This document shows, piece by piece, positions 10,995 to 23,300 of a DNA stretch of 64,000 bases (within the stretch, counting starts at the first letter, position 1; each line of letters opens with the position of its first letter). This DNA comes from Acytostelium subglobosum LB1 (Eukaryota; Evosea; Eumycetozoa; Acytosteliales; Acytosteliaceae). Under the pieces are notes generated by a model. It saw only the letters and a list, made by a program, of their open reading frames with translations. It made no database searches and was not told the DNA's origin. The stretch is taken from NCBI RefSeq assembly GCF_000787575.1, contig NW_012236525.1, forward strand, positions 1,193,686-1,257,685, read 5' to 3'. The position numbers and the translations under genes are program-made.

Positions 10995-13772
10995 CTAGTT
11001 GACAGTGTCATCAGATGCAGCAATCTTGAGGAAGACATCCTCAAGACTGGTCTGTTGGATGCCCCACTCTGTGACGTGGTTCGTTTCCTTGTTCTGCAGC
11101 ATAAAGGTGAAGAGATCAGAGATGAGTGTGTCCTTTGGCAGACGATACACAAAGCTGCCAGAGAACGATTCGATAAGGATGGCCTCTGGTGCAAACTTCT
11201 GGATCAGGCTGGTGGGATCGTACTCGGGGTGGGAGGGGTGGACGTTGAGTTTGAGCGAGTAGCCCTCGCCAAACTTGGACTTCAAGTGCTGTTGTGGGCC
11301 AACGCACTGCAGCTTGCCTTGTGACATGATGCCGATACGCGTGGACAGGACATCGGCTTCCTCCATGCTGTGTGTAGTCAAAATAATACACTTGCCATGC
11401 TTGAGCTTGTTGAGAATGGCCCAGAGCTCACGGCGAGTCTTTGGATCGAGTCCGGTGGTGGGCTCGTCGAGGAAGACGATCTTGGAGTTACCAGTGATCG
11501 ATACGGCCACACTGAGACGGCGCTTCATGCCACCGCTCAGCTCCTTGACCAGACGGTCCTTGAACTCATAGAGGGCAACGTCGCGCAGAGTGTCGTGCAC
11601 ATGCTCCAGCTCATCCTTGATTGGCACTCCCTTGAGTCTTGCGTAGAAGAGCAGCGTCTCAACGCAGGACAGGTCCTCCCAGAGTGTGTCAAACTGTGGA
11701 CATACTCCGACGATACGATGGATGTAGTCCATTTGAGTGGCAATGTCGAAGCCTCCCACACGCGCAAAGCCAGAGGATGGGCGGTACAGACCGGTGAGAA
11801 GGGAGATGGTTGTGGTCTTGCCGGCACCATTTGGACCAAGCAATCCAAAGCATTCACCACTGTCGATGGTCAGGTAGAGCTTGTCGAGGGCGGGCTTGGG
11901 TCTGCCATCGTAGTGCTTGGACAGGTTGGAGATGATGATGGGGGCAGACATGCTGATCTGGTGGTTGATGATTCGACTCTTTTCATTGGCGACGTCCTCG
12001 TCCTCGGCCTCATCGGGTACATCGGGTGAAGACTCGTTGATCAGGAACACCTGCTCCTCTGGTGTGGACACTTGGAGTTGACGCTTCTTCTTGATCCAGT
12101 CAAAGAGTGGCTGCATGAAGAACAGGGGTGGCTGGGGCACACCAAACTCACGTGGAAGCACCTGGTCAAGGTACAAGGCCAGCACCAGATAGAACAAGGA
12201 GTCCATGTACAACCAGAAGATTATACGAGATGGTTCAAAGCTCCAAGTGTAGGCCGACCATTGTGGGCACATGTTAAGACCACAGAGTGATGAGATCTCT
12301 GTAAGGCCACGGTAGAACGCAAACAGAGGGTACCAATAGTATGCCATTGGTGGTGGACTATTCTGCCATACTATATATGTCATGTGTTTGAGGTAATGGG
12401 TTAGAGAGGATGATGCACTTGGGATGGATAAGGTGATACATACACTCGGCAGAGAGCACAAGGTTGACAATGACACTGATGATCAAAAGGAAGTAACAGG
12501 TGACTGTGGCAGTTCTGGTCCTCTTGAATAGAGTGCTGAGGAAGAATGAGAAGGTGATCATGGCATTTCCCCATCCAAACAGCAACAGGAACATGGCAAA
12601 GCCAGAACCATCAGTGAACACTGAGAATCTAAATGCCATACTGATGCCAACTACAATCACCAATGCACAAAAGTACAACAAGAAGTTGAACAAATATGTA
12701 ACGATCCAATAGTTTCTCATCTTAAGTCCCATCTATAATTGTGTTGTTGGATAATGTGTTGGTTAGGTGTTGGTCTCACTTGTCCTAGGTCATTGGTGAT
12801 CACTTACCATTAGACACATGTCTCTCAAACGCTCTTGCTTCTCAAGGACGATGGAGAAGACAAACAAAGGCAAAAGGAAGGAGAGGGCGAATGGGTAGAA
12901 AAGACCACCGAGAAGACTGCCCACATCGATTGAGGGTGGATACTGCTCGAATGGTAGTGTAGTCAGCTCACTGAACACTGCGAACTTTTGGCCATATACA
13001 TAATTGACTGAGAGAGGATGGATGTTAGTATGATGAAGAAGTAGTACATAGTGAGTAATGTATACATACTATATGCACTCTCTAGTAGATTGCTCATAAA
13101 GACATAGATTAATGGATTGGAGAAGTTTGACAATTGGAAGAGTGGCTGGATGTCAATGGCAACGGTGTAGTCCAACACTTGTCCGTCAGCAGAGAAGTTG
13201 TTAAAGATTAGAGATGCAAATGGCATGTTGAACAATGAAGCTGGACTGAGCACCACGGTACTACGACGCTCGTTGACCAGTGATGTCTTTACATTGAGGA
13301 TGTCACGGTTCATTTGACTTGGTGTCTGGAAGTCTTGACTGTATGGTATGTACATTGATTTGTTGATATAAGGTATTGGTCCATAGATCTGAGGCATGTG
13401 TCCAAGGAATCCAGTACCATTTCCATCATTTCCAAGTGTTCCAATATCTGGTATACCATTTGGATTGGTGTCATCAAAGTGTCTATTTTGTTTGGATTGA
13501 TGGAGTGATTGAGTTAGTGAGGGCTTCGTGAGTGGGTGATGGAAGTAGGAGAGGACATACCCTATCTCAAGTATTGGGAATGTGGATGGTGGGATGAGTG
13601 TTGGCTTCAACATGTTCATCTCATGTCTAACGAATATTTGAATAAGACATAGGAGTACAACAAGCACTAGAGGTATGCTGACCTGCATGATAACGGCACA
13701 CTTTTGTCTCTTGAGGAATGTAGCACTCTTTAGGAACATAGCCCTAAATTGATTGGACTTTGGTGTCTCCAT
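10995..13772 (-). CDS. Half-size ABC transporter, ABCA subfamily (1), 5 exons
   Basis: Membrane ATPase expected to move lipids or other amphiphiles. Minus-strand exons: 13772-13561, 13482-13070, 13007-12808, 12732-12444, 12370-10995, giving 829 aa. One membrane domain comes first: an N-terminal helix after a basic stretch, a large extracytosolic loop, then a cluster of helices over residues ~270-450. A single ATPase domain follows (~520-760) with Walker A GPNGAGKTTT, signature LSGGMKRR and Walker B VFLDEPTTGLDP. So this is a half transporter, unlike two-half animal ABCAs. It faces a second ABCA gene head to head, 516 bp away, suggesting duplication with inversion. The 78-nt intron at 13483-13560 is in frame and lacks stops. 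The substrate cannot be read from sequence. Confidence 0.93.
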
Positions 13773-14288
13773 TGTTATCTCTCTCTTACAGTCAATCTCT
13801 GTCTGTCTGCTGGCTGTAGAAATAGATAGATAGTAGTTGGATAGATTGATTGATTGATCGGATTGTGAATGAGGTGATTGAGTGTGTGAGAGAGTAACTT
13901 TGCAATAATGGTTAGAAAGTATTAAACTTATTTAGTTCAAGTCAAACAGAGACGGAGAAGTATGCTGCAAAGGAGTGATGCAAACACTGGGCTCAAATGA
14001 CATGGACGAAAGGAATGGATGACCTTTCTGCAGCACCATCAAGCTTTAAAAGTTGAGAATGGCACTCGTGAGCCCAAAATATCGGTTTTCGTCATGGGGT
14101 GGGGGCACTGATGACAGACATTATTGTTGGTTTTGCCCCCATGGGAGAGTTCCGAGCACATTTCGGACTTTCATCATGGAGCTTGGTGAGAAGAAGGTCG
14201 AATGGGTACCATCCATAATCTAGTACTTTAATATTACCTATCTACCTTTATAGTAGTATTGTATATATAAATATAGATAAAGGATACA
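13773..14288. promoter_or_regulatory. Shared divergent promoter region of the two ABCA genes
   Basis: The 516 bp between the start codons of two divergent transporter genes must hold both promoters. The right end (14215-14288) is AT-rich, typical of a dictyostelid 5' leader. The centre (13960-14200) is less AT-rich and holds an 8-bp inverted repeat, TGGGGGCA at 14100-14107 and TGCCCCCA at 14134-14141, with a 26-bp loop. G-rich/C-rich boxes of this kind occur in dictyostelid promoters (G-box elements bound by GBF). That link is inference. Confidence 0.4.
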
Positions 14289-17200
14289 ATGTCAAAGGAC
14301 AACGATTATGGCTATTCACCTGTGGCTTCCGCAGGAGGTGCCTACGATGACGTTCATAGTGGTAGTCAACAACAAACATTGTCACAGAAAATAGTAGAGT
14401 CATTGTTGAGAAGTCTATTACAAACTAAACTTCTGTTGAAGAAGAACTTGGTCGTCTCACTCAGAGCATGGGTATCAACTGTCATTGAGTTACTCTCACC
14501 AGTACTCTTCATCTTGATCCTCTTGATCATCGCTCATTCTCCATCCCCAATGAATGGTATGTTTCCATCACCTTTAGCCCTCGCCCTAACCCCTCGCCCT
14601 AACCTTAAACAACTAGCCTTGATACCTAGACCAGTTGACACATACAACTCACATGAACTGCCATTGTGCACACCATATATTGAGGATCGTTGCTACACAT
14701 TGATGTATACACCATCGGATTCACCATTGATCAATGAGCTAATGTCGATTTTGGGCTCAACCAACATCCCTCCATTGGAAGTCAATGGCAACATGTCAAA
14801 CTACTATGGTATCATTGCAATGGACACTGTTGAGGACATCTATCAATTCGTCCAGGATCACCCTAACGTAACGATGGGTGGAATTGAGTTCAAGAGCATG
14901 CCACAGAACTTCTCGATCCACTACCCAACAGACCCAATCATCAACAAGTTCACCTATCAGAATGAGTCATTGATTCGCTACAACCATCTCTGGAACTCCA
15001 CCTGTCCAAACTACGTCGATCCATTCGCTTGCATCGACTACACCGTGCCCATCAACTTTGCCCTGCACCGTGCCATCAATACGTTCATGTCACGTGACCG
15101 CAACCTGACCACCATGCCCAAATTCACGATGACCACGTCCAGCTTCCCGCTGTTCAACCCGTCAGCCAACTCTGTGGGCACATACGGCTGTCTGTTCTTC
15201 TACTGTGGCGCCATGATCTCGTTCATCTTCCTCATGTACAAGATCTCCTATGAGAAGGAGAAGAAGCTCAAGCAGGGCATGATCATGATGGGTCTGAGTG
15301 GCAGTGTCTACTTCATCTCCTGGTTCATCTGGTGTATCCTGACCAACGTCCTACTCACCCTCATCACCATGGCCATGGGATGTGTAGTCCAATTCGAGTT
15401 CTTCCTCACCACCAACTTCTTTGTCAACTTCCTCACCTTCTTCCTCTTTGGAATTGCCATGAACCAAGTTGGTTTCTTCATTCTCTCATTCATCCAGACT
15501 ACAAAGGCTGCAAGTATGTTATGTCCAACATCATTAACATTATCAATCATATCAACTAACTCATTCACTCATTCACTCAATCTTTTAGTTGGAATTGGTA
15601 TGACAATATTCATCATTGGATCATTGTTGCAGATGATGTTCAACTCGATCATGGGTGTATTGGTGTTCCAGATCATTTATACGACCAACAGCAATTGGTC
15701 TTTGGCAGCAAGGATTGTGTTGTACATCCTGCCAATGTTCCATTTCTCAAAGGCCATCACTGATATCAACACGATCGCCATGACCAGCACCTACACCGGC
15801 ATCGGCTTCAAGTGGAAGGATTTGTATCTCGACTACAACACACCTCAGAACCCCAACGTCGACATCCCCGAGACCTACCATGCACTGCTCAATCTCATCA
15901 TCCTCTCTGTGGTGTACACAGTGTTGGCCTGGTACTTTGAGCACGTCATCCCTGGTAACGATGGTAACTCCTACCCACCCTGGTTCTTCCTCCTGCCCTC
16001 CTACTGGGGATTCACCGAGAAGCGTGCCACCTACATTGAGACTCCCCACTTTGATGATAGTGATGTACGTGATGCCATTGCCGCTGCCCATGATGAATCA
16101 AGTAAGTTAGTTCAGTACTGTCCATCACGATCGATCCAATACTAACCACTCACTCCACTCACATTCAGACCAAGCACCGATCAAGTTGGTTGGACTTTCC
16201 AAGACTTATAAGAACATATTCAACAGCAAGCGTGACGTAAAGGCTGTCAAGTATCTCAGCATGTCCATTGAGGACAGCTCAATTCTGTGTTTGTTGGGTC
16301 ATAATGGTGCTGGAAAGACAACTACCATTGGTATTCTTACTGGTCTAGTCAGTCCATCATCCGGAGATGCATTCGTCTATGGCAAGAGTATTGTACGTGA
16401 CCTGGCAGAGGTCAGGAAGCTTACGAGTGTATGTCCACAGCATGACATCCTCTGGAATGAGCTGACGGCTCGCGAACATCTCAACTTGTTTGCCGAACTC
16501 AAGGGTATCCCTGTTGAGGACAGACCAACTTCGATTGAGTCGGCACTCGAGTCGGTCAAGTTGACCAAGGTGGCCAACAACCATGTTAGCACCTACTCTG
16601 GTGGCATGAAGCGTAGACTGTCCGTGGCCATCTCGACTATTGGTGATCCCAAGATCATCTTCATGGATGAGCCAACCACTGGCATGGATCCACAGAGCAG
16701 AAGACACATTTGGAACCTCATCAAGACCATCAAGAGGGACAGAGTAATCGTTCTGACCACACATCTTATGGAGGAGGCTGATATCCTTGCTGATCGTATT
16801 GTAATTATGTGTAAGTATTTGTGGCAACAGGCCAAGCATGCAGGAAGTTAAGAGGCAGTCTTGTTAACAACGTATTATAATATCAATTATTTAGCACATG
16901 GAGCGATGGCATGCAATGGTAACTCACTTCAGTTGAAGCATAGATTTGGAGAGGGATACTCGATCAATGTGATTGCAAAGAAGCCTGAGCTATTGCCAGA
17001 AGTCAAGTCACTCATTGCCAATCTTTTACCAGGTATGTATTTGATTGACTACTGGATATATGTTCTTGAGATACTAACACTAATATTATTATAACAACAA
17101 TAACAACAGACAGCAAACTGTTGAATGAGGCAGCAGACTTTATGAACTTTGGATTCTCACTGGACACCGATCCAAACCTAGTGATCAACTTCTTCAAGAC

Positions 17201-17384
17201 ACTGGAGCGCATCAGCAAGGACAAGGAGAACTCACCAATTCGTGATTGGGGTGTATCACATACAAGTATGTATAGTTTATTCTTCTACCAACTTGTATAT
17301 TGTATTTGAAACTAACAATCAACGACCAACACTTTAGCACTTGATGATGTATTCTTGCAGGTCACCAAGCTCAAGCAGAACTAG
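14289..17384 (+). CDS. Half-size ABC transporter, ABCA subfamily (2), 7 exons
   Basis: Paralogue of the divergent neighbour with the same layout: an N-terminal helix, an extracytosolic loop, a membrane cluster, then one ATPase domain. Exons: 14289-14556, 14617-15513, 15589-16101, 16169-16810, 16895-17032, 17110-17265, 17338-17384, giving 886 aa. The ATPase domain (after residue ~560) has Walker A GHNGAGKTTT, signature YSGGMKRRLS and Walker B IFMDEPTTGMDP. The C-terminus closes with the ABCA-type RDWGVSHTTLDDVFL. Two introns (14557-14616 and 15514-15588) are multiples of three without stops. The first contains CTCGCCCTAACC-like tandem units. The last coding exon is only 47 nt. Substrate unknown. 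Confidence 0.92.
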
Positions 17385-17618
17385 AGACCTGGTCCATAGA
17401 ATACCCTAATGATGGACAAGGCCAGATAGGCCTTGTTGTTGATCTACCTTTAACTGATCCATTTAATAAATATAATTACATTATAACAATGGACTCATTC
17501 TGATTGCCAAATGATAATGAAGTAATGAATGTGTGAGATTTGATCAAAACATGTTGGAAACGAACGAATCAGATCCTTTTTCTATTTCACCAAAGATATA
17601 ACTAGAAGATAGATAGAT
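17385..17618. other. Spacer between ABCA (2) and Der-like GTPase
   Basis: AT-rich 3' UTR of the transporter (AATAAA-type motifs near 17466) and the leader of the next gene. A near-palindrome GGCCAGATAGGCC lies at about 17420. No ORF of note. Confidence 0.4.
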
Positions 17619-20025
17619 ATGCTCGCACATAGGTCATTGGCACGGGCATTCACCAAGGTGTCAATTGCACAGAGGTATCACAATAATGCCAATCATATTC
17701 ATCATCACTCTACTACATCAACACGTTCACTGGTTTGCCCTTTGCATATCTCAATGCCATCTGTTTTGACGTCCACTACTTGGAATAGTAGTGGATGGTT
17801 CACCAAGAGATCATACTCGAATGAATCAACTACACAACCAGATACAGTTGAGTCGGCAACACCTCAACCATCAGCATCATCAGGAGTAAGCAATACAGTG
17901 TTCCAACGAGCAAAGGTAAAGGGAACTGAGGGTAAACCATTGATTGCAATCGTTGGCAAACCAAATGTTGGCAAGTCTACTCTGTTCAATCGATTAGTGC
18001 AAGGATCGAGACAGGCATTGGTCGAGGATATACCAGGAACAACTCGAGACAGATTCTATGGTGAAGCTCTGTTGTATGGTCATCAGTTCCAGTTGGTGGA
18101 CACGGGTGGTCTCGTAGGTGAGGCTGCCGCTCACACTGATCATTTCGCAGAGGCAATTAAGACACAAGCAACCATCGCAATGGATGAAGCAGACTCTATT
18201 ATATTCCTGTTGGACGCAAAGACTGGTATCACTGGTGTCGATCGTGAGATTGCGAGAATGTTGCGAACCAAGTTTAATACACAGGGCAAGAAAGTGTTCC
18301 TTGGAATCAACAAGGCTGACAATGATGACTCTGTGGACAGACTACCTATGGATGAGCTTCGACGATTGGGTCTTGGCGATCCTTATCCCTTCTCTGCGAT
18401 CCATGGTGCTGGTGTGCTCACACTGTTGGACAAGGTGCTGAAGTCTCTCCCAGATAGCAAGTTGGCATTGGGCGATCCCTCTGAGCAGACCTCTATCAAG
18501 ATATCGATTGTTGGACAACCAAACGCTGGCAAGTCCAGTCTCTTGAATCAGATCATTGGAGAGGAGAGATCAATCGTCTCTGATATCTCTGGAACAACAC
18601 ATGATCCAGTCGACTGCAACTTCATTTGGCGAGACATTCATGACCTCACACTCATTGACACGGCAGGCATTCGAAGGAGGAGCACACACAAGATAGGTCT
18701 TGAGAAGTCATCAGTGCTGTGGGCTATGAAGGCTATTGAGCGATCACATGTAGTATTGATGATGATTGATTCCACAGTGGGATTGACCGATCAGGATCTC
18801 AAGATTGCAGACTTTATCACACAGAACAACAAGAGTGTAGTGTTGATCATCAACAAGTGGGACCTATATGCACAGAACAAGAAGAAGGCAGCCAAGCTCA
18901 TTGAGAAGAAGCAGTTCCATGATCTACAAGAGAGATACAGACCAAACCTATCTTTATTGGATGAGATATTGGATGACAACAATATCATTGGAGGTGGAAA
19001 AAAGAATAAGAGAGCAGTACAACTTGGAAATGTCAAGAATAATGAGGAAATGGACGAGGATGACAATGATGAAGATGATCAAGAGGAGGACGAGGAAGAA
19101 GATGAAGATAATGATGAGGAAGAAGAGTTGGAGAAGAAGCAGATTATGAAGAAGAATGGGTTGTCAAAGAAGGAGTTTTTGATACAGACAAGTTCATCAA
19201 AGCTAAGCTATGATAGCGACTTTTGGCCAAGCAAAGAAGCATCAGATAGAAGGACCAAGGAGCAGGATCTGTTGGAGGAGATCGAGCAAGAGTTGGATAA
19301 TATTAAGGAGGACGAGGTCGATGGTGACGTAGAGGGTGACAACGATGCAGTTGATTATCTCAAGGAGGAGGATAATAATGAGGAAGATCAAGAGGAAAAA
19401 GATGAGGAGGAGAGAGAGTACAACTTTATCAAGGCGTATTGGAAATATATGAAGAAGTTGGAGATTGCAGAGGCCGAGGGTAAGAAACAAAGACCTCCTC
19501 CACCAGAAGTGAAAATGCCAGTTCTTTCCAAGGAGCAGAAGGAGTACGAGAGGACACTGAGAGAGAAGTTGACCTTCCTTGACTATGCACCCGCCATATT
19601 CACATCGGCAAAGACTGGATTCTGTGTTCCAACAGCAATGGATTTGGCAATCAAGATATTCTTTGAAAGAGAGAAAAGGTAATATCTAGAATCCACTTCT
19701 TTCCAAACATGTTTGATATTAACATCATAACCATAGGCTGCGAGTCAAGGAATTGATGGCAATCATCAAGCAAGCTACATTCAAACACAAGATGCCAAAG
19801 AAGGGCAAGCGTAACCTTCGTATCAAATTTGCCATTCAATCCAAAGGTTACCCGCCAAGCTTTGTATTCTTTGTCAATGATCCAGACAAGGTACAACCAT
19901 CGATCAACAGATACCTGCTCAACTCTATTCGCGAGACCTATCCATTTGTAGGAACACCAATCAGTATCTTTTTCAGAAGGAACAAGCGTAGACCAACTTA
20001 CAAAAGAAAACAAACAAATTATTAA
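17619..20025 (+). CDS. EngA/Der-type double GTPase, organellar, with acidic insertion; 2 exons
   Basis: Tandem-GTPase protein of the bacterial Der/EngA family, which acts in assembly of the large ribosomal subunit; here probably mitochondrial. Exons 17619-19678 and 19737-20025 give 782 aa. The first ~100 residues are Ser/Thr/Arg/His-rich with almost no acids, a likely presequence. GTPase 1 starts with GKPNVGKST and has DTGG and NKAD. GTPase 2 has GQPNAGKSS, DTAGIRRRS, NKWD (residues 412-415) and SAK (663-665). Exon 2 encodes the KH-like C-terminal domain (GYPPSFVFFVND, then RYLLNSIRETY), proving that the two exons belong together. Bacterial Der is about 440-490 aa. Most of the excess is a Glu/Asp-rich insertion between NKWD and SAK of GTPase 2. 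Confidence 0.93.
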
Positions 20026-20324
20026 ACAATTTGATAGTATTTATAAAAATAGTTATTATTAATAAATTATTATTATTATTTGATATAGACTTCTTAGGTT
20101 TATATATTGTATGTGTATACTTTATTTGAATTAAATAACAAAACAATCAGATGTGTGGTTGCTACCCCTCCTGCGGTGTGGCAATACAATACATCCAATC
20201 ATCATACATCCAAAATGGACGTGTGTTCACAGATTTATCTGATCAATTGATTGTGTGACAGAGCGTTTACATAGATGTAGATAGCAAACAAGATGATATG
20301 TGTGTGTTGGTTAGAGGGAATGAT
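20026..20324. other. Convergent 3' spacer
   Basis: AT-rich DNA between two convergent genes, with AATAAATTATTATTATT and TATATA stretches that would serve as 3' ends. No gene seen. Confidence 0.5.
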
Positions 20325-23300
20325 CTAAAGGTCCTTGAATGGAAGTTTCAAACAGATCTTGAAGGTCTCTGCCAAGTTGTCCAAACTGTTGTCCAAAGAA
20401 TATGCCTCTACTGCATTGAATAAGGGCATGAAGAAAGTGAACGCCATTCTGCGCAACTTGTTGACTTCCTCACTGGAGAGCCTGTTGTTGAGTGCTCCAA
20501 TTAGAGCCAATGCCTTGGCAACCGAGGATGATTCTGCATATTGCTGGAATCCTGGACGAAGGAAATCAGGATAGTTGGCAGAGTTTGATGTTGGGATCTG
20601 GAGAGAATTGAAGTTATCGACCAACTTGTCAATTGATTGTTGTGCTCCAAAGAGTGGCAGAGTAGGGACTGTCGGTGATGCAAAGAGCGATTGGCTAAAG
20701 AAATGTTGTGGAGGTGTTCCAAAGAATGAGGGCTGTACATTGGATGTAGTTGGAGATCCAAAGAGTGATGGCAGGGGCACGCCCTCTGGAGTCAAAAACT
20801 TTGGTGGAGACTTTGGAGGAGAGGAGGACACTGGGGAGACAAAGGAAACATCACTTGAGAAGTTGTCATTGAATTTTCCTCCAACACCAAAGCTCGATTG
20901 AGTGGTTTGTGGTGTTGCAGCAGGGGCTGTGGAACTGGCTTTTTGGTGGTAGGATTGCATGAGGAACAATGCTGGGATCGGAGCAACGAACTGATTTGCA
21001 GAATCAACGAGTGGCAGCTGTGTGACAAGTGCCTCCAACTCCTTCAAGAGGTATCCCTTGCATAGTCCAAATGGTGCATCGTGGGAGCAGATTGGTTTGG
21101 TGGCACGCATTGCCAGTTGAGCAAAGTGTCTTGGGGACTGACCATACTTGTTGGTTGCTCCCTTGAGCGATTGGTTGACACCCTCAGAGTCCAATGTTTG
21201 AACCATCTCCTTTGGAATGGGCGACAGCACGGCGTAGTGATAGAGTGAGTGTCCGAGGAGGTCGACTCGAGGTGTCTGAGCAGACTTGAGGAGCTTCTTG
21301 ACTGCGGCAACATTACCATCAAGGATGGCCCTGAAGATGCTCTCTGACGTGTCGCCAGTTGGCCTCTGGAAGGGTTCTTCTTTGTAGTTCCTCCAAGATT
21401 GGAATGTTTTCCTGTCACGGAGACCACACTTTAGCTTCGCTAGATGCGGGTAGGTTCGTAGCAAATGTTGCTCGAGAGCATGGTGTCCATAGATCCTTGC
21501 CAAAATCAGACAGGACATCTTGAAGTAGTTCTTGGTCCTCAATTGAGGAAGGGCCCCCTTGGCCAGGAGGAACTTGACCACCTCGAGATTGCCTGCTATA
21601 CAAGCGTAGTGCAATGGATAGAGACCATTGGCGGTGGGGGTATTGAGCAGATCGGCATGCACTGGGAACAAGGACTCCAACGACTTCATATTGCCATATG
21701 CAGAGGCAATGGCCACAAGATGGTCAGTCTCACCAACAACGTTCTGGTACATATAGTACATGGACTTTTGTTGGGAGGGCTTCCAGGACATGTCGGTGAT
21801 TGGTTGGTTGTTGATCACTTTGTATCTCATCTGAGGAGTCAACAAAAGATCGTTGGTGAGGTTCTGAGGGTTGGTCGCACTGTTAGNCCCACTCTTGGTC
21901 GTTGACTGGATGGAAGGATCCAGTGAGCAGTTGTCTGCCAGGGTTTTGGGTGACCCATTGGACCTTGCCATGGACAAAATCACCTTGACCATCGTCTGAT
22001 GGGCTCTCACCATTCTGACACTTGCGACACCATGACGACTTGCCATCAAGCATCTGCTGATAGCCGGTGACCACTATATGGTGATGCTTAAAGTCATGTT
22101 TCTTGGCAAAGAACTGCGACTTGTCCTTGTAGTTGATGACGGTGACCATTGAGCTCTCGGTCCAGTACTGGCCAGAGGGGATCTCACACTCTGAGTAGTC
22201 TGACTTGTTCTCAACGCTCACATTGCCACTGTAGCTATTGACATAGCGATGCTCAAGGAGCAGCAGACGTGCTAGACCACTCGACTTCTCAAGGGGCAGT
22301 GAGAAGAGATTGGGATGGACCTGGTCGCGTCTCATATCGGGTACAACGATGGCAAATCCTCTAGCGGCGTACTTGAACAGTCTTGATTCGTAGGTGAGCG
22401 AGCGACGAGTCATAGAGACACAGTTGATTCCATTAACGATTGCTCTGCGTGCACGGGGCAGTGCGTACACTTGGTGGCCGTCGTAACCAATCGAACAGCT
22501 GTCAATATCAAAGCCCATGAGCACCTCTGCTGGTGAGCTGTAGATACGCAGCACAACTTGAATGTTGCGTGCAGGGTGGGCGTTGATGAATGTGACGGCG
22601 TACCTGGTTCTGGCTACCTCCATCTTGGGATTCTTCTGCTTGAAGAAATGGTAGAGTGCATCGAGTTTGGTGGAGGCCTGCTGCTCGCTGACACCATAGA
22701 AGAACAGATCAATGTCAGACTTGGACCACTCTGATTCAAACTTTTGAGGAATGTCCATGGCGCACTTGAGTACAGCGCCACCGGCAACAAATACGTTGCT
22801 CCAGTCGAATCCAGAGAACATGTTGTTGGAGAACTTGTTCCAATGTGCTACAAAGTCATTGTGGCTGTTCTGAACCTTTGGACCATGTAGACCAGACTTG
22901 TAGAATTGGTTGTGAACAAATGGCATCACGACAAACTCTGACGATAGGTCAATGTTGCTGACCTCGCGGTACGATGGAAGACTCTGACCAAACACTGGCT
23001 CCAAACCAGCGTATCTGTCCTTTGGTGGATTCTTGGCGGCGAATGCCTCTCTGTACGATGTCTCCTTGTCAAACTCTTTGAAGAAGTTGCTCGATACCTT
23101 GGTGGCGGCTGGCTGCTTGAAAGAGGTTGGTGCTGGTGCCGCAGCAACAGCAGCAGGCTGAGTGGTGTTGAAAGAGAATGCTGGTGCTACGCTAACTGCT
23201 GGTGGGGAGGGGGAGACCTTGCTAAAAGCATCCGAGTATGTCGGAGTTGGTGCAGGTTTGTAGGTGGAAGCAGGAACAGCAGCGGCGGGCTTTGAAGATG

